Shown piece by piece: positions 17,927 through 30,369 of a stretch of 64,000 bases of DNA; the first letter of the stretch is position 1; each line of letters starts with the position of its first letter. This DNA is from Lacticaseibacillus paracasei subsp. paracasei. Its GTDB lineage: Bacteria; Bacillota; Bacilli; Lactobacillales; Lactobacillaceae. A model generated the notes under the pieces. The model did not search any database. It saw only the letters and a list, made by a program, of their open reading frames with translations, and was not told the origin of the DNA. The DNA lies in NCBI RefSeq assembly GCF_000829035.1, contig NZ_AP012541.1, positions 1,736,001-1,800,000 of the forward strand, read 5' to 3'. The position numbers and the translations under genes are program-made.

Positions 17927-18933
17927 CGACGACTCACCTGCCAGTGCAGCTTTTCGACAGGATCTTCGCCAACCGTGCCAATCACTTTACTACTAGGAAT
18001 CGCGTCTTGAACAAGACTAACCGCTTGTTCTGGCACGACAAGGATCATGCCAATTCCAAGATTGAAGGTACTACGCATCGTTGTTTCACTTAAATGTCCG
18101 GCATGTTGCAAACGATCGAACAACTCTGGCCGTTGCCATGCTAGCGGATCAATGTTTGCTACCAAACCGTCAGGGATCACCCGCGGCAAGTTTTCAGTGA
18201 TGCCGCCGCCGGTAATGTGGGCAGCCGCGTGAATCAATCCTTGCTGCATGAGCGGCAACACCTGCTTCACATAAATCCGAGTTGGCCGCATCAGCGCATT
18301 CAGCATTTCCGATCCGTCATCAAGCGATTGACTGCCTAAGTCGGTTTCTGCCAGCAGCTTACGCACCAGTGAATAACCATTGCTATGCACACCTGAACTT
18401 GGCAGACCAATCAAAACATCGCCAGCCGCCACTTTTTGCGGCAGGCGTTTTGAAGCGGAAACCAAACCAACTGCGAAACCGGCCAAGTCGTAATGATGTT
18501 GTGGGTACATGTCGGGCATTTCCGCTGTTTCGCCACCAATTAATGCCATCTGAGCCTGCTGACACCCATAAGCAATTCCGCGAACAACGGCTTCAGTGCG
18601 GTCAACATCCAAATGATCCACCGCCATATAATCAAGGAAAAAAAGTGGCTGGGCGCCTGACGCCAATAAATCGTTCGCAACCATGGCGACTAAATCAATC
18701 CCAACGGTTTCATGCGCGTCACATTGCAATGCCAACAGCAACTTGGTACCAACGCCATCCGTGGCGCTGATCAAGGTTGGCTCCGAAATCTCCGGCAACC
18801 GATAAGCTGCGGCAAACCCGCCAACACTGGCTAACACATTGGCATTCGTTGTTTCTTTTGCCAACGCCGCGATTCGTTGAACAGCTGCTTCGCCAGCTTC
18901 AATATCCACGCCGGCGTCTTTATAATCAGTCAT
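17923..18933 (-). CDS. purM: Phosphoribosylformylglycinamidine cyclo-ligase
   Basis: AIR synthetase, closing the imidazole ring with ATP. The 336-residue protein belongs to the PurM/PurL fold family. Signature segments are YKDAGVDIEAGEAAVQRI at the N-terminus, ATDGVGTKLLLAL near 60, ALIGGETAEMPDMY near 130 and GLPSSGVHSNGYSLVRKL near 175. ATGA overlaps are present at both ends, with purF upstream and purN downstream. Confidence 0.97.
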   Translation of the reverse strand: MTDYKDAGVDIEAGEAAVQRIAALAKETTNANVLASVGGFAAAYRLPEISEPTLISATDGVGTKLLLALQCDAHETVGIDLVAMVANDLLASGAQPLFFLDYMAVDHLDVDRTEAVVRGIAYGCQQAQMALIGGETAEMPDMYPQHHYDLAGFAVGLVSASKRLPQKVAAGDVLIGLPSSGVHSNGYSLVRKLLAETDLGSQSLDDGSEMLNALMRPTRIYVKQVLPLMQQGLIHAAAHITGGGITENLPRVIPDGLVANIDPLAWQRPELFDRLQHAGHLSETTMRSTFNLGIGMILVVPEQAVSLVQDAIPSSKVIGTVGEDPVEKLHWQVSRR

Positions 18934-20384
18934 GCACTAACCTCCTCAACATTGACTTTGAGGGATGCCACTTCCTTATCCAAGGCAAAGGCATAATCAT
19001 CTAACGGTGCTGGGTACTGGCCGGTGAAATAAGCGACACACAAACCGCCATTAGGTGCCGTGGCCGATAAGCCGACACTCTCTTCCAGCCCCTGGGTTGA
19101 AAGGAATCCAAGCGACTCGACCGCTAAAAGATCCCGCATTTCAGCAACGCTATGATTCGCAGCAAAAAGTTCGCTGGTCGTCTGAAAATCAATCCCGTAA
19201 AAACAAGGAAAGCGCAACGGTGGGCTGGCAATACGTAAATGGACCTCAGCTGCGCCAGCCTCTTTCAACAACTTCACGATTTGTTTGGAAGTCGTTCCAC
19301 GAACAATCGAATCATCGACTAAAACAATTCGCTTACCGGCAACAACTGGTTTGATCACACTGAGCTTCATTTTGACGCTTTTTTCCCGCAATGCTTGTGT
19401 CGGTTGGATAAAGGTTCGCGCCACATACTGACTTTTCATTAAACCCATCTCATAAGGGATTCCACTGGCCTTCGCGTAACCAATGGCAGCAGACAGCGAT
19501 GAATTTGGCACGCCGACGACAATATCCGCTTCCGCCGGTTGTTCTTTTGCTAACCGTTCACCCATCCGTACACGGGCCTGATGGACATTAATGCCGTGAA
19601 TATCCGAATCGGGGCGGGCAAAGTAGATGTATTCCATCGAACAAACTGCTAATTGGGTATTCGTGGTGAAATGATCAATGTGCAAACCAGCATCATCAAT
19701 TGTGATTAATTCCCCTGGCTGGACATCACGGACGAATTCAGCGCCAACCGCGTCCAAAGCCGCTGTTTCGCTGCACACAATATAGCCGCCATCTGACAAC
19801 ACCCCGACAACCATCGGCCGAAAGCCATACGGATCAACTGCGGCATATAAACCATGTTCCGTCAGTAAGACAAACGCAAAACCACCGTGAACTTCATTTA
19901 AAGCGGTCTTCAACTGTGTCAGCCAAGGCTGGCCAACTTGCCGTCGGATTAAATGCATCAAAACTTCCGTATCGGAGGTGGACTGAAAAATTGCGCCTTG
20001 ATCTTCCAACTGCCGCCGCAAACTGATCGCATTGGTCAGATTGCCATTATGCGCCAAGGCAATGGCTTCATCCGAAAACCGGAAAAGCAACGGCTGAATA
20101 TTTTCCAGCACGCGTCCCCCTGCTGTCGAGTAGCGCACGTGGCCCAAGGCGGCGCGTCCGATTAATGGCGTCAATTGATCGGTATTCGTGAAAACTTCGC
20201 TCAGTAACCCCAACCCATAATGCCGCCGCATCCCGTCTTTGGTCAGCCCAACAATACCGGCGCCTTCTTGACCGCGGTGCTGTAGTGTGTGTAACCCAAG
20301 ATGCGTGATGCTGGCGGCATTAGGATTACCCCAAACACCGAAAACCCCGCATTCTTCATTTAAGCCTTTTGGTTCATGTGGCAT
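18930..20384 (-). CDS. purF: Amidophosphoribosyltransferase
   Basis: First committed step of purine synthesis: PRPP plus glutamine to phosphoribosylamine. The 484-residue protein has an N-terminal Ntn glutaminase domain. An 11-residue propeptide [11 protein letters not shown] precedes the nucleophile C12 in CGVFGVWG, so autocleavage is expected. The C-terminal PRTase domain has the PRPP motif [13 protein letters not shown] near 350. The start lies inside the end of purL (25-bp overlap); GGAGGCGC upstream is the likely ribosome binding site. Confidence 0.97.
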   Translation of the reverse strand: MPHEPKGLNEECGVFGVWGNPNAASITHLGLHTLQHRGQEGAGIVGLTKDGMRRHYGLGLLSEVFTNTDQLTPLIGRAALGHVRYSTAGGRVLENIQPLLFRFSDEAIALAHNGNLTNAISLRRQLEDQGAIFQSTSDTEVLMHLIRRQVGQPWLTQLKTALNEVHGGFAFVLLTEHGLYAAVDPYGFRPMVVGVLSDGGYIVCSETAALDAVGAEFVRDVQPGELITIDDAGLHIDHFTTNTQLAVCSMEYIYFARPDSDIHGINVHQARVRMGERLAKEQPAEADIVVGVPNSSLSAAIGYAKASGIPYEMGLMKSQYVARTFIQPTQALREKSVKMKLSVIKPVVAGKRIVLVDDSIVRGTTSKQIVKLLKEAGAAEVHLRIASPPLRFPCFYGIDFQTTSELFAANHSVAEMRDLLAVESLGFLSTQGLEESVGLSATAPNGGLCVAYFTGQYPAPLDDYAFALDKEVASLKVNVEEVSA

Positions 20385-22582
20385 GGGAGCGCCTCCTCGA
20401 ATGCTGTCTGTAGCTGTTGCAACGATGCAGAAAAATGTTGATTAACGGTTGTGACTTCAAATTCTGGTGCGGCCTGAACTCGACCAATCAATTGGGCCGG
20501 ACCATGCAATGCTTCAAATGCTGCCTGATTTTCAGGGGCCACCGTGAGCAAGAAGCGGCCTTGCGTCTCGGAAAATCCCCAAGCAGTTGGCAATGTGACG
20601 TTAATCTGGGCGCCAAGTTGGGCATCAAACCCCATCTCTGCCAAGGCGACCAATAACCCACCATCGCTTAAATCGTGCGCTGCAGTAATTAGATGCTCAC
20701 GAATGGCCTTCAAAACAAAGTGCTGATGCTGCTTTTCAGCCTCTAAATCAAAATCGAACAGCTTGCCAGTGACTTCTCCTGTTTGCAGCTTCTGCAGTTC
20801 GCTGCCGTTAAAATCACCATGAGTCTCCCCCACCAGATAAATCAGATCATCTGCTTGCTTGAAAGCCGCCGTGGTAATCGTGCTCAAATCCTCAATCAAG
20901 CCAACCATGCCAATCATTGGGGTTGGATAGATCGCCTCACCATTCGTTTCGTTATACAGCGACACATTTCCTGAAATAACTGGGGCGTTAAAGGCTTTGG
21001 TAGCCGCAATGATTCCCTTCGCCGCCTCAGCCAGTTCGTAGAAGGCCTCAGGCTTAGTTGGGTCGCCAAAATTGAGACAATCGGTGATCCCAAGCGGTTC
21101 CGCCCCGCTAGCAACCAAATTGCGCGCAGCTTCAGCCACACTCATTGCCGCACCCACCTGCGGATCAAGATACAAGTAACGGCCCTTACTATCGGTGGTC
21201 ATCGCCAGTGCTCGGTGAGTACCGCGAATCCGAGTCACGGCTGCATCACTGCCTGGCAAGACGACGGTATTAGTTTGCACCTGCGCATCGTAACGCTTGT
21301 ACAAAGATGACTTGTCAGCAATCGTCGGCATCGCCATCATGTCCGTCCATATTTGCACCGGATCAGTGATGATAGGGTCAAAATCCGCAGCCGGTTGGGC
21401 CAGTCGTTTTGGCATTTTCCCTTGTTGATGATAAATCGGCGCATCATCGGTCAACGAACTCACAGGCACATCGCAAACCAATTTGCCATGGTGATAAAGC
21501 TGATACTGATGACCAGCAATCACATGACCAACAATCGCCGCATCCAAATCATAATCAGCGAAAACAGCCAAAACTTCTTGCTCAAAGCCGGCCCGAACGC
21601 ACAGCAGCATCCGTTCCTGAGACTCAGACAACATAATTTCAAACGGCGTCATTTCGGTCTCACGCTGCGGAATCAGGTCGAGATCTAACACCATCCCGCT
21701 GTTAGCCTTACCAGCCATCTCCACGCTTGACGATACCAATCCAGCTGCACCCATATCTTGAATACCAACAAGCGCCTCCTGATGATGCCCGGTAATTTCG
21801 AGACAAGCATCCATCAACAGCTTTTCCATGAAGGGATCGCCAACTTGAACCGCCGAGCGATCGGCTGCTTCTTCGTCAGAAAAATCCCCAGAAGCAAAGC
21901 TCGCACCGTTAATACCATCACGCCCTGTTTTGGCCCCGACATAAATCAAAGCATTGCCAACACCAGCAGCTTTACCTTTTTGAATTTGATCTTTGTCCAT
22001 GATGCCAACGCACATGGCATTGACCAGCGGATTTCGGGTATAGCTCCCGTCAAAGTTTGTTTCGCCGCCAACTGTCGGAATGCCAATTGCATTGCCATAA
22101 CCGCCAATCCCCGCGACGATCCGATCAACCAAATGTTGGGTATGTGGCTGTTCAATGTCGCCAAAAGCTAGCGAGTCCAACATCGCAACCGGCTTGGCAC
22201 CAATTGAGAAAATGTCGCGGATAATGCCGCCCACACCTGTTGCTGCGCCTTCATAAGGTTCAACTGCCGAGGGATGATTATGACTTTCGGCTTTGAAGAC
22301 CACTGCTTTGCCTTCGCCGATATCAATCACGCCAGCACCTTCACCTGGCCCCATTAACACGCGCTCATTTTTGGTCCAAAATTGGCGTAACACCGGCTTG
22401 CTATATTTGTAAGCGCAGTGTTCGCTCCACATCCCGCTAGCTAACCCGATCTCGGTATCGTTTGGCTGATGGCCGATTAGTTCTGCAAAACGATCATATT
22501 CAGCCTCTGTCAGCCCAAGGTCTAAATAAGGTTTCTGGGTTGCAATAGCCTCGGGGCTCATCTCAACGTGCACCACGTACAT
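20360..22582 (-). CDS. purL: FGAM synthase, large subunit
   Basis: ATP-dependent amidation of FGAR as part of the PurL-PurQ-PurS complex. The 740-residue size is that of the small PurL that needs separate PurQ and PurS, both encoded just upstream. Motifs are [18 protein letters not shown] near 50, [18 protein letters not shown] near 98, [10 protein letters not shown] near 310 and [18 protein letters not shown] near 620. Start choice is uncertain. ATG 22582 overlaps purQ but sits only 3 bp from AAGGAG, GTG 22576 has better spacing, and ATG 22561 is also in frame. Confidence 0.95.
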   Translation of the reverse strand: MYVVHVEMSPEAIATQKPYLDLGLTEAEYDRFAELIGHQPNDTEIGLASGMWSEHCAYKYSKPVLRQFWTKNERVLMGPGEGAGVIDIGEGKAVVFKAESHNHPSAVEPYEGAATGVGGIIRDIFSIGAKPVAMLDSLAFGDIEQPHTQHLVDRIVAGIGGYGNAIGIPTVGGETNFDGSYTRNPLVNAMCVGIMDKDQIQKGKAAGVGNALIYVGAKTGRDGINGASFASGDFSDEEAADRSAVQVGDPFMEKLLMDACLEITGHHQEALVGIQDMGAAGLVSSSVEMAGKANSGMVLDLDLIPQRETEMTPFEIMLSESQERMLLCVRAGFEQEVLAVFADYDLDAAIVGHVIAGHQYQLYHHGKLVCDVPVSSLTDDAPIYHQQGKMPKRLAQPAADFDPIITDPVQIWTDMMAMPTIADKSSLYKRYDAQVQTNTVVLPGSDAAVTRIRGTHRALAMTTDSKGRYLYLDPQVGAAMSVAEAARNLVASGAEPLGITDCLNFGDPTKPEAFYELAEAAKGIIAATKAFNAPVISGNVSLYNETNGEAIYPTPMIGMVGLIEDLSTITTAAFKQADDLIYLVGETHGDFNGSELQKLQTGEVTGKLFDFDLEAEKQHQHFVLKAIREHLITAAHDLSDGGLLVALAEMGFDAQLGAQINVTLPTAWGFSETQGRFLLTVAPENQAAFEALHGPAQLIGRVQAAPEFEVTTVNQHFSASLQQLQTAFEEALPCHMNQKA

Positions 22583-23249
22583 CGGCTCCTTCCGTTTGGT
22601 TAATCAGCGATTGGAATACGCCCAAGCCATCCGTACCGCCCAGCAGTGCTTCAACAGCCCGTTCCGGATGGGGCATCATGCCTAACACATTACCAGTCTC
22701 ATTGGTCACACCGGCAATATCGTGCATGCTGCCATTAGGGTTATTTGCATAACGGAAAACCACTTGGCCATTAGTTTCCAGAGCCGCCAACGTTTCCGGA
22801 TCTGCGTAATAATTGCCTTCACCATGAGCAATCGGTAATGTCAAATGTTCACCAACTTGGTATTGATTTGAAAACGCCGTCCCGGCATTTTCTACCGTCA
22901 ATGCAACTGGTTCACAGATGAAGTTCAAGTCGCGATTCCATTGCAAGGCGCCGGGAAGCAAACCGGCTTCGGTCAAAATCTGGAAACCGTTGCAAATGCC
23001 AATGACATAGCCGCCAGCCGCAGCAAACTGCTTTAGGGCAGCCATCACTGGTGAAAAGCGTGCAATCGCACCACTGCGTAAGTAATCACCATAGGAAAAA
23101 CCGCCTGGCACCATCACAACATCATAAGCAGTCAAGTCGGTTTGAGTTGGCTTGATCAAGTCACACTCGGCTCCAGCAATGGCACGCACCGCCCATTGCA
23201 AATCAAGATCACAGTTCGAGCCCGGAAAAGAAATCACAGCCGCTTTCAT
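22563..23249 (-). CDS. purQ: FGAM synthase, glutaminase subunit
   Basis: Class I glutamine amidotransferase that supplies ammonia to PurL. The 228-residue protein has the nucleophile Cys in [19 protein letters not shown] near 86 and the His/Glu pair in [14 protein letters not shown] near 200. [15 protein letters not shown] is typical of PurQ. ATGA overlap with purS upstream and about 20-bp overlap with purL downstream. Confidence 0.97.
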   Translation of the reverse strand: MKAAVISFPGSNCDLDLQWAVRAIAGAECDLIKPTQTDLTAYDVVMVPGGFSYGDYLRSGAIARFSPVMAALKQFAAAGGYVIGICNGFQILTEAGLLPGALQWNRDLNFICEPVALTVENAGTAFSNQYQVGEHLTLPIAHGEGNYYADPETLAALETNGQVVFRYANNPNGSMHDIAGVTNETGNVLGMMPHPERAVEALLGGTDGLGVFQSLINQTEGADVRGAR

Positions 23250-23506
23250 GCGTTAACCTCCGCCATCGGTTCTAGCTCAAAGCGATAAGTTTCCATGTTG
23301 ACATTAGCCAGTAATTGGTCGCAGATCGTATCGACTTGCTTGCGAACTTCCGCTTCGCTGCCTGCTAACGTTAATTCAAAGTATTTGCCATACAATACAT
23401 CTTCAACATTGTGATAAGCCATTCGTCCCAAAGCAGTTTTAATGACCTCGGCTTTGGGATCCAGCACGGAAGGTTTGTAGGTTACGTAAATTTTAGCTTT
23501 AAACAT
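23246..23506 (-). CDS. purS: FGAM synthase, PurS subunit
   Basis: Small (86-residue) subunit that bridges PurL and PurQ in the Gram-positive FGAM synthase. [20 protein letters not shown] and [16 protein letters not shown] are family-typical. The ATG at 23506 is preferred over an upstream start because AAAAAGGAGCTGCTC precedes it. It overlaps the purC end by 8 bp. Confidence 0.95.
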   Translation of the reverse strand: MFKAKIYVTYKPSVLDPKAEVIKTALGRMAYHNVEDVLYGKYFELTLAGSEAEVRKQVDTICDQLLANVNMETYRFELEPMAEVNA

Positions 23507-24227
23507 GAGCAGCTCCTTTTTCTTGCAGGCGTGAAAGGACTTCTTCATAAACCGGGGTCAATGGTCCACGGTTTTGTCGGAAAACATCTTTATCGAGCGA
23601 TGCCCCGGTTTGTTGATCAACTAAGCGAAAATTATCCGGAGACAATTCATCAGCCAGTACCAAGGTGCCATCCTTGAGCGTGCCGTATTCGAGTTTGAAA
23701 TCAACTAAGGTGATCCCAATCGCCGCAAACCGTTGCGTCAAATAAGTATTGATGCGATCAGTTAAAGCGTGCACTTGCTTGAGTTGTTCAGGCGTAGCTT
23801 CGTGCAAGGCGAAAATTTGGGCTTCATTCATGAACGGGTCGCCAAGTTCATCAGACTTGTAATAGTATTCGTGGATTGGCGGGTCGAGCTTCATCATCGG
23901 CTTAACATTGAACTTGGTGACAAAATGACCGGATGCATAATTACGCACAACTACTTCAAGCGGCAACATCGCGGCTTTTTTGACGATCATCGTCGTGCTG
24001 TCCGGCGAATCAAGATAATGCGTTGGTATACCGGCAGCTGTCAATTCCTTAAATAGCAACGTCGAAATCGCTCGATTTAATTCGCCTTTGTGGGCAATCT
24101 GGGCTTTTTTCTCGCCATTTAATGCTGTGGCTTGATTGGTGTATGCCATCCACAACACATCAGGATCATCGGTTGCATAAACCTGTTTTGCCTTGCCGGT
24201 ATACAATAATGTTGTTTTGTTCACCAT
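23499..24227 (-). CDS. purC: SAICAR synthase
   Basis: Ligates aspartate to CAIR with ATP. The 242-residue protein has LLYTGKAKQVYATDDPDVLW (nucleotide loop), LPLEVVVRNYASGHF near 92 and VDFKLEYGTLKDGTLVLADE near 175. Full length. Its start overlaps the purK end by 7 bp, and AAATGGAGGCAGC precedes the ATG. Confidence 0.97.
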   Translation of the reverse strand: MVNKTTLLYTGKAKQVYATDDPDVLWMAYTNQATALNGEKKAQIAHKGELNRAISTLLFKELTAAGIPTHYLDSPDSTTMIVKKAAMLPLEVVVRNYASGHFVTKFNVKPMMKLDPPIHEYYYKSDELGDPFMNEAQIFALHEATPEQLKQVHALTDRINTYLTQRFAAIGITLVDFKLEYGTLKDGTLVLADELSPDNFRLVDQQTGASLDKDVFRQNRGPLTPVYEEVLSRLQEKGAAHV

Positions 24228-25336
24228 GCTGCCTCCATTTGTTTAAGTATGTCCAACACATTACGATCATCAGTTACCGTAAGATGACCCATTTTGCGAC
24301 CGGAGCGAATCTCGGCTTTACCATAATCATGCATGTGCCATTCAGGATGCTGAGGCCATTTCTGCTTGGCAATGGTTAAATCGTCGCCGAGCAGGTTGCG
24401 CATAACCGCTGGCTGCTTCAATGTAATCGGCGGTATCGGTAAGCCACAAATACTCAAAATATGTGCATCGAATTGTGAAAAGTTGCATGCCTCAATCGAG
24501 TAGTGTCCGGAATTGTGCGGACGCGGAGCCAACTCATTGGCCACCACATTGTCCCCTTCGATAAAGAGCTCAACGCCCAACACACCACGAAGATCCAGGC
24601 CAAGCGCAATTTTAGTCGCGAGATCATCAATCTTTTTGGCTAACACCGGCGAAATGTTCGGTGCAGGCGCAAGCGTGAGATGCAAAACATGGTGCTGATG
24701 GCGATTCTCAACGATCGGAAAAACACGCACTTGATCGCGGCCATCACGTGTCATCATAACGGAGACTTCACGATCAAATTGCTGCCGTTTTTCGAGAATG
24801 CAAGGACCATGCGTCAAAAGTTCGCGGGCGGCGGGAAAATCATCTGGTGTATTGATATCTTGCTGACCATGGCCATCATAACCGCCAGTGGTCGTCTTCA
24901 GGATGCTTGGCAAGCCGATGGTCGCGACTGCTTGTGCCAACTCAGCGGCACGGTTGACAGCGGCAAAAGGCGTCACCGGTACCCCATGTGTCTTTAAAAA
25001 AGTCTTTTCTTTGATCCGATCGCGGGTTATCGCCAAAATGGCGGTGCCTTGAGGAATCCGCGTCTCGCTGCGAACCGCCTCCAACGCGGCTAAGTCAACG
25101 TTTTCAAACTCATACGTCAGCACATCTGACGCATCAGCCAGTTGCTTTAAGGCGGCTTGATCGTTATAGGGCGCAGTGATTTGAAAATCCGCTACCTGAC
25201 CGGCTGGCGAATTGGGTGTCGGCTCTAAAATACCGACGCGATAACCCATCGACTTGGCGCTTTGTGTCAGCATGCGTCCCAACTGACCGCCGCCAATGAT
25301 GCCAATTGTTGCTGGGGACGTCACTACATCAATCAT
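24221..25336 (-). CDS. purK: N5-carboxyaminoimidazole ribonucleotide synthase
   Basis: ATP-grasp enzyme that carboxylates AIR to N5-CAIR with bicarbonate. The 371-residue protein has [20 protein letters not shown] at the N-terminus, [16 protein letters not shown] near 72, [16 protein letters not shown] near 145 and [18 protein letters not shown] near 265. ATGA overlap with purE. Use of PurK plus class I PurE means bicarbonate fixation at low CO2. Confidence 0.97.
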   Translation of the reverse strand: MIDVVTSPATIGIIGGGQLGRMLTQSAKSMGYRVGILEPTPNSPAGQVADFQITAPYNDQAALKQLADASDVLTYEFENVDLAALEAVRSETRIPQGTAILAITRDRIKEKTFLKTHGVPVTPFAAVNRAAELAQAVATIGLPSILKTTTGGYDGHGQQDINTPDDFPAARELLTHGPCILEKRQQFDREVSVMMTRDGRDQVRVFPIVENRHQHHVLHLTLAPAPNISPVLAKKIDDLATKIALGLDLRGVLGVELFIEGDNVVANELAPRPHNSGHYSIEACNFSQFDAHILSICGLPIPPITLKQPAVMRNLLGDDLTIAKQKWPQHPEWHMHDYGKAEIRSGRKMGHLTVTDDRNVLDILKQMEAAW

Positions 25337-25818
25337 TGAAGCGCGGCCTCGCTTTCTTTGGCACGCTTAGTTTGAGCATCGCGAAAAGCTTGCAGTCGGT
25401 CAGCCAGTTCTGAATCGTTCAGCGCTAAAATAGCGGCAGCGAACAACGCCGCATTGACAGCTCCGGCATCACCGATGGCCATCGTGCCAACCGGGACCCC
25501 GCCAGGCATTTGCACGATTGACAGGAGACTATCAACCCCATTTAATGTTCGTGTTTTGATGGGAACCCCGATAACTGGCAGCAATGTATTAGCGGCGAGC
25601 ATTCCAGGTAAATGAGCAGCGCCGCCTGCACCGGCGATAATTGCACCAAACCCCAGTGCCACTGCCTGTTTACCAAAATCCGCCAGCTCGTCTGGCATCC
25701 GATGAGCCGAAATAACCCGCTTCTCATAAGGAATAGCCAATGACGTTAACTGAGCCGTCACTTGCTGCATGGTCGGCCAATCAGAGGTTGACCCCATGAC
25801 CACTGCTACTTTTTGCAT
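25333..25818 (-). CDS. purE: N5-CAIR mutase
   Basis: Converts N5-CAIR to CAIR. The 161-residue class I PurE has [14 protein letters not shown] at the N-terminus, [11 protein letters not shown] near 42 with the catalytic His, and [24 protein letters not shown] near 70-93. The ATG at 25818 is chosen because the upstream in-frame ATG at 25899 lies ahead of the predicted promoter. The ribosome binding site (GCGGGGAACGAG) is weak. First gene of the pur operon. Confidence 0.95.
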   Translation of the reverse strand: MQKVAVVMGSTSDWPTMQQVTAQLTSLAIPYEKRVISAHRMPDELADFGKQAVALGFGAIIAGAGGAAHLPGMLAANTLLPVIGVPIKTRTLNGVDSLLSIVQMPGGVPVGTMAIGDAGAVNAALFAAAILALNDSELADRLQAFRDAQTKRAKESEAALQ

Positions 25819-25848
25819 CTCGTTCCCCGCTTTCTTTAAGATGTTTTG

Positions 25849-25877
25849 AGAATAGCACGTCAGCGCGACAGATTCAA
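25849..25877 (-). promoter_or_regulatory. Promoter of the pur operon
   Basis: Minus-strand -35 TTGAAT (25877-25872), exactly 17 bp, -10 TATTCT (25854-25849), 31 bp upstream of the purE start. No guanine/xanthine riboswitch is visible in the short leader. Confidence 0.7.
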
Positions 25878-25880
25878 TAA

Positions 25881-25893
25881 AAATGAGAACAAT
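25881..25893 (+). promoter_or_regulatory. PurR box-like site 1
   Basis: AAATGAGAACAAT fits AWWWCCGAACWWT at 11 of 13 positions, including the GAAC core, immediately upstream of the -35. It is part of the palindrome TGAGAACAATTCTCA (25884-25898). Confidence 0.5.
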
Positions 25894-25912
25894 TCTCAAT
25901 GTTATATTAATA

Positions 25913-25925
25913 ATCGTTCGTGTTT
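25913..25925 (-). promoter_or_regulatory. PurR box-like site 2
   Basis: AAACACGAACGAT on the minus strand has the CGAAC core and 10 of 13 consensus positions. It is inverted relative to site 1 with a 19-bp gap, similar to the paired PurBoxes of Bacilli, where PurR binding is relieved by PRPP. Confidence 0.55.
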
Positions 25926-26040
25926 ATCTTTTAAAATCTTAACCCGTCATCTTTTCAATGTCTGAAATCACATCTGTGTTGCTAATATTCCTTTTGACAA
26001 CTTATTGCAGTCGCCATCGCCAAAGACTGCCGCCCGCGCA

Positions 26041-26073
26041 CAAAAAAACGCACATCACAGAGCGATGTGCGTT
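26041..26073 (-). terminator. Terminator of thiT
   Basis: AACGCACATC / GATGTGCGTT stem with a 7-nt loop followed by a T7 run on the minus strand, 30 bp after the thiT stop. Confidence 0.9.
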
Positions 26074-26103
26074 CATCAGATATGCGTTGTTGAAGTCTTA
26101 AAC

Positions 26104-26709
26104 TTAGGCAGCCTTCGTTGAAAATGATTTGCCGTCCTTAGCAACAAAGAGTTGCGGGGCAACGGTTAGCAATACACCAACAACAACAATTGTTAAGACG
26201 GTGCTGAATAACGCTGATCCACCATTGACGATCAACGAGTATACCCAGACATTCGTTCCTTTAGGCGCATACGCACCCCAGAAAACAACGCCAGCGATGA
26301 AATGGATAAAGTATTTAGCAAACGTGCCGATAATAATACCAGCAAAGGCATAGCCGCTCGCCTTCACTTTTTCACTACCGCGCACTGCCTTTTGGAAAGA
26401 TGCAAACGTCAACCCCATTAAACCGACCAAGGTAAACGCAATCGGATATTCAAGAATACCTTGTAAAGGATTCAAGACACTGCCACCGCCAATACCACGC
26501 AAAATCAGATCCAAAATCCCCCAGACAAAGCCTGCCCATGCTGCAGGAACTAACCCACGCCGCATAGCCAAAACAGCAATTGGAATCAGACCATAATTCA
26601 GTTCAATTGCCGAAACACCCGTGGTATGTGGAATATAAGTTAATGCCATCGCAAAAGCTGCAATGATCGCAGTTTCCAAAATGACAACAAGTTGCTTGTG
26701 CTGTTGCAT
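26104..26709 (-). CDS. thiT: Thiamine ECF transporter S-component ThiT
   Basis: Membrane substrate-binding component that captures thiamine and uses the shared EcfAA'T module, which is not in this window. The 201-residue protein has six hydrophobic segments. Family signatures are WAGFVWGILDLILRG near 58, LNPLQGILEYPIAF near 78 and YFIHFIAGVVFWGAYAPKG near 135, followed by VWVYSLIVNG; these aromatic residues line the thiamine site. AGGAGG lies 8 bp before the ATG. A TPP riboswitch directly upstream confirms the substrate. Confidence 0.95.
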   Translation of the reverse strand: MQQHKQLVVILETAIIAAFAMALTYIPHTTGVSAIELNYGLIPIAVLAMRRGLVPAAWAGFVWGILDLILRGIGGGSVLNPLQGILEYPIAFTLVGLMGLTFASFQKAVRGSEKVKASGYAFAGIIIGTFAKYFIHFIAGVVFWGAYAPKGTNVWVYSLIVNGGSALFSTVLTIVVVGVLLTVAPQLFVAKDGKSFSTKAA

Positions 26710-26845
26710 AAAAAAAGCCTCCTAGTGAGTCCCCGTTCACAAAGAAGGTCGCTTCCGACCATTCACAAATCCCTACGCTCGCATTAACGAACAGGTTCGA
26801 AGGGTCCGGGTTTCCCCGTTCTCAGCCAATGGCTCCCCTTTGTGA
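26710..26845 (-). promoter_or_regulatory. TPP riboswitch controlling thiT
   Basis: Minus-strand leader. The aptamer core (26845-26764) has GGCTGAGA, the conserved ACCCTTCGAACCTG, then AATGCGAGCGTAGGGA, and P1 formed by CACAAAGG with the downstream ATTTGTG. After it come a small hairpin GGTCG-GAAG-CGACC (26760-26747) and a second CTTTGTGAAC (26744-26736) that could compete for the P1 5' strand. The AGGAGG of thiT follows. No T-run terminator is visible, so control of translation is more likely than termination. TPP is expected to turn expression off. Confidence 0.93.
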
Positions 26846-26873
26846 AGGTTCATCGAATTGTTGATACACCTTT

Positions 26874-26901
26874 ATGGTATCAAACTTTTTGTAAAGCGCA
26901 A
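26874..26901 (-). promoter_or_regulatory. Candidate promoter of the thiT leader
   Basis: TTGCGC (26901-26896), 16 bp, TACCAT (26879-26874) on the minus strand, about 30 bp before the riboswitch. Position fits; the hexamers are mediocre. Confidence 0.35.
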
Positions 26902-26930
26902 CTTTTTGGTCTTGAACAAATCGCTTGTCA

Positions 26931-28586
<1,656 letters not shown>

Positions 28587-28628
28587 AAAAAAAGAAGCCG
28601 TCAACTTATTCAGTCAATAGCCTCTTTC
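28587..28628 (-). terminator. Terminator of ptsHI
   Basis: AAAGAGGCTATTGAC / GTTGACGGCTTCTTT stem with G-U pairs, then a T7 run on the minus strand, right after the ptsI stop. Confidence 0.85.
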
Positions 28629-28641
28629 TGATAATGAAAGT

Positions 28642-30369
28642 TTATTTCTGACCAGTTGTTTTCTTAACCAGATCAGCGTTTTCATCATTAGTGATATTTT
28701 GGTTCAGAGCAATTTCGTCCATCTTAGCCATATCAGCTGTCGAAAGCTTCTTCATCAAGCTGCGTACTTTAAGGACAGAAGTTGCGGACATTGAGTATTC
28801 GTCAAGACCCATACCAAGCAACAGTGGTACCATGATTGGATCACCAGCAGCTTCGCCACACATACCGGCCCACTTGCCTTCCTTATGTGCCGAATCAATC
28901 ACATGCTTGATTAGGCGAAGGATGGATGGGTTGTATGGCTGATACAGGTAGGAAACATGCTCGTTCCCACGATCAGCGGCCATAGAGTACTGGATCAAGT
29001 CATTTGTACCAATGGAGAAGAAGTCAACATACTTAGCAAACTGATCAGCCAAAACTGCAGCTGCAGGAATTTCGATCATAATGCCAAGTTGGATATCATC
29101 AGATACTTTGACGCCATCCTTGACTAACTTATCTTTTTCTTCAGTGAAAATCTGCTTTGCTTGCTTGAATTCAGCAATGGTAGCAATCATAGGGAACATG
29201 ATCCGCAGATTGCCAAAGGCAGATGCACGCAACAAGGCGCGCAACTGTGTCCGGAAGATATCTTGGCGATCAAGACTGATCCGAATCGCACGATAACCCA
29301 AGAATGGGTTCTGTTCTTCAGGAAGCGGCAAATATGGCAGATGTTTATCCCCACCAATATCCATCGTCCGAACAACAACAGGCTTCGGACTCATCGTTTC
29401 GACAACCTTCTTGTAGGCCTCGAATTGATCGTCTTCAGTTGGTAATTCAGCAGAATCCATGTACAAGAACTCTGTCCGATACAAACCGATACCTTCAGCA
29501 CCGTTTGCCAGCACACCATCAAGATCCTTTGGCGTGCCAATGTTGGCAGCAACATCAAAGTGTTTGCCATCAGCTGTGATTGATTTGGCCGTCTTCAAAA
29601 GAGCCCATTCAGCTTTTTGCTTAGCAAATGCTTCAGCATCCTGCTTGAACTTAGCTACTTCATCATCGGTCGGATCAACAACAACTTCACCAGTTAAGCC
29701 ATCAACGGAAATAAGATCACCGTTATTAGCCTTCTTGGTAATGTCATCTGTCCCAACAACAGCCGGAATTTCCAACGAACGTGCCATAATCGCACTGTGC
29801 GCAGTCCGACCGCCAATATCCGTGACAAATGCTTTGACATACTTCTTATTCAATTGTGCGGTATCCGAAGGGGTCAGGTCATGCGCAACCACAACGACTT
29901 CTTCATCAATTAATGCTGGATTTGGCAAATTGCGACCGAGCAAGTGTGCCATGATCCGCTTTGTCACGTCGCGGACATCAGCCGCACGTTCCTGCATATA
30001 TGGATTGTCGGTCATACCTTCGAATGTCTTAATAAAGAATTCGGAGACTTCTTTCAAAGCCTGCTCAGCATTGACTTTTTCATCCTTGATCTTAGTCTCT
30101 ACCTGACCAGTAAAGTCAGGATCAGCCAAAATCATCATGTGCGCATCAAAAACCTGAGCCTCTTCTTCGCCAAGCGATTCAGCGGCCTTTGCTCGAATAA
30201 CCTTTAACTCATCATTACTTTGATCAAGTGACTGCTTCAGGCGATCGATTTCCTTTGAAGGATCATCAACCGTCTTTTTTTGGAATGACAAATCAGGTTG
30301 AACCAGTAAATAGGCCTTCGCTGTGGCGATCCCATCACTAGCAGCGATTCCCTTCAAATGTTCAGCCAT
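28642..30369 (-). CDS. ptsI: Phosphoenolpyruvate-protein phosphotransferase (Enzyme I)
   Basis: General PTS component that takes phosphate from PEP and passes it to HPr. The 575-residue protein has the active-site H191 in [18 protein letters not shown] and the PEP-binding region [12 protein letters not shown] near 290. [20 protein letters not shown] and GTNDLIQY near 450 and [10 protein letters not shown] near 500 complete the PEP barrel. The ATG shares one base with the ptsH stop (TAATG), so the genes are translationally coupled. Confidence 0.98.
   Translation of the reverse strand: MAEHLKGIAASDGIATAKAYLLVQPDLSFQKKTVDDPSKEIDRLKQSLDQSNDELKVIRAKAAESLGEEEAQVFDAHMMILADPDFTGQVETKIKDEKVNAEQALKEVSEFFIKTFEGMTDNPYMQERAADVRDVTKRIMAHLLGRNLPNPALIDEEVVVVAHDLTPSDTAQLNKKYVKAFVTDIGGRTAHSAIMARSLEIPAVVGTDDITKKANNGDLISVDGLTGEVVVDPTDDEVAKFKQDAEAFAKQKAEWALLKTAKSITADGKHFDVAANIGTPKDLDGVLANGAEGIGLYRTEFLYMDSAELPTEDDQFEAYKKVVETMSPKPVVVRTMDIGGDKHLPYLPLPEEQNPFLGYRAIRISLDRQDIFRTQLRALLRASAFGNLRIMFPMIATIAEFKQAKQIFTEEKDKLVKDGVKVSDDIQLGIMIEIPAAAVLADQFAKYVDFFSIGTNDLIQYSMAADRGNEHVSYLYQPYNPSILRLIKHVIDSAHKEGKWAGMCGEAAGDPIMVPLLLGMGLDEYSMSATSVLKVRSLMKKLSTADMAKMDEIALNQNITNDENADLVKKTTGQK

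Noticed and set aside
29459..30106. 215-residue open frame antisense to ptsI
   Set aside because: Shadow of a strongly coding gene; Ser/Thr-rich antisense composition and no ribosome binding site.
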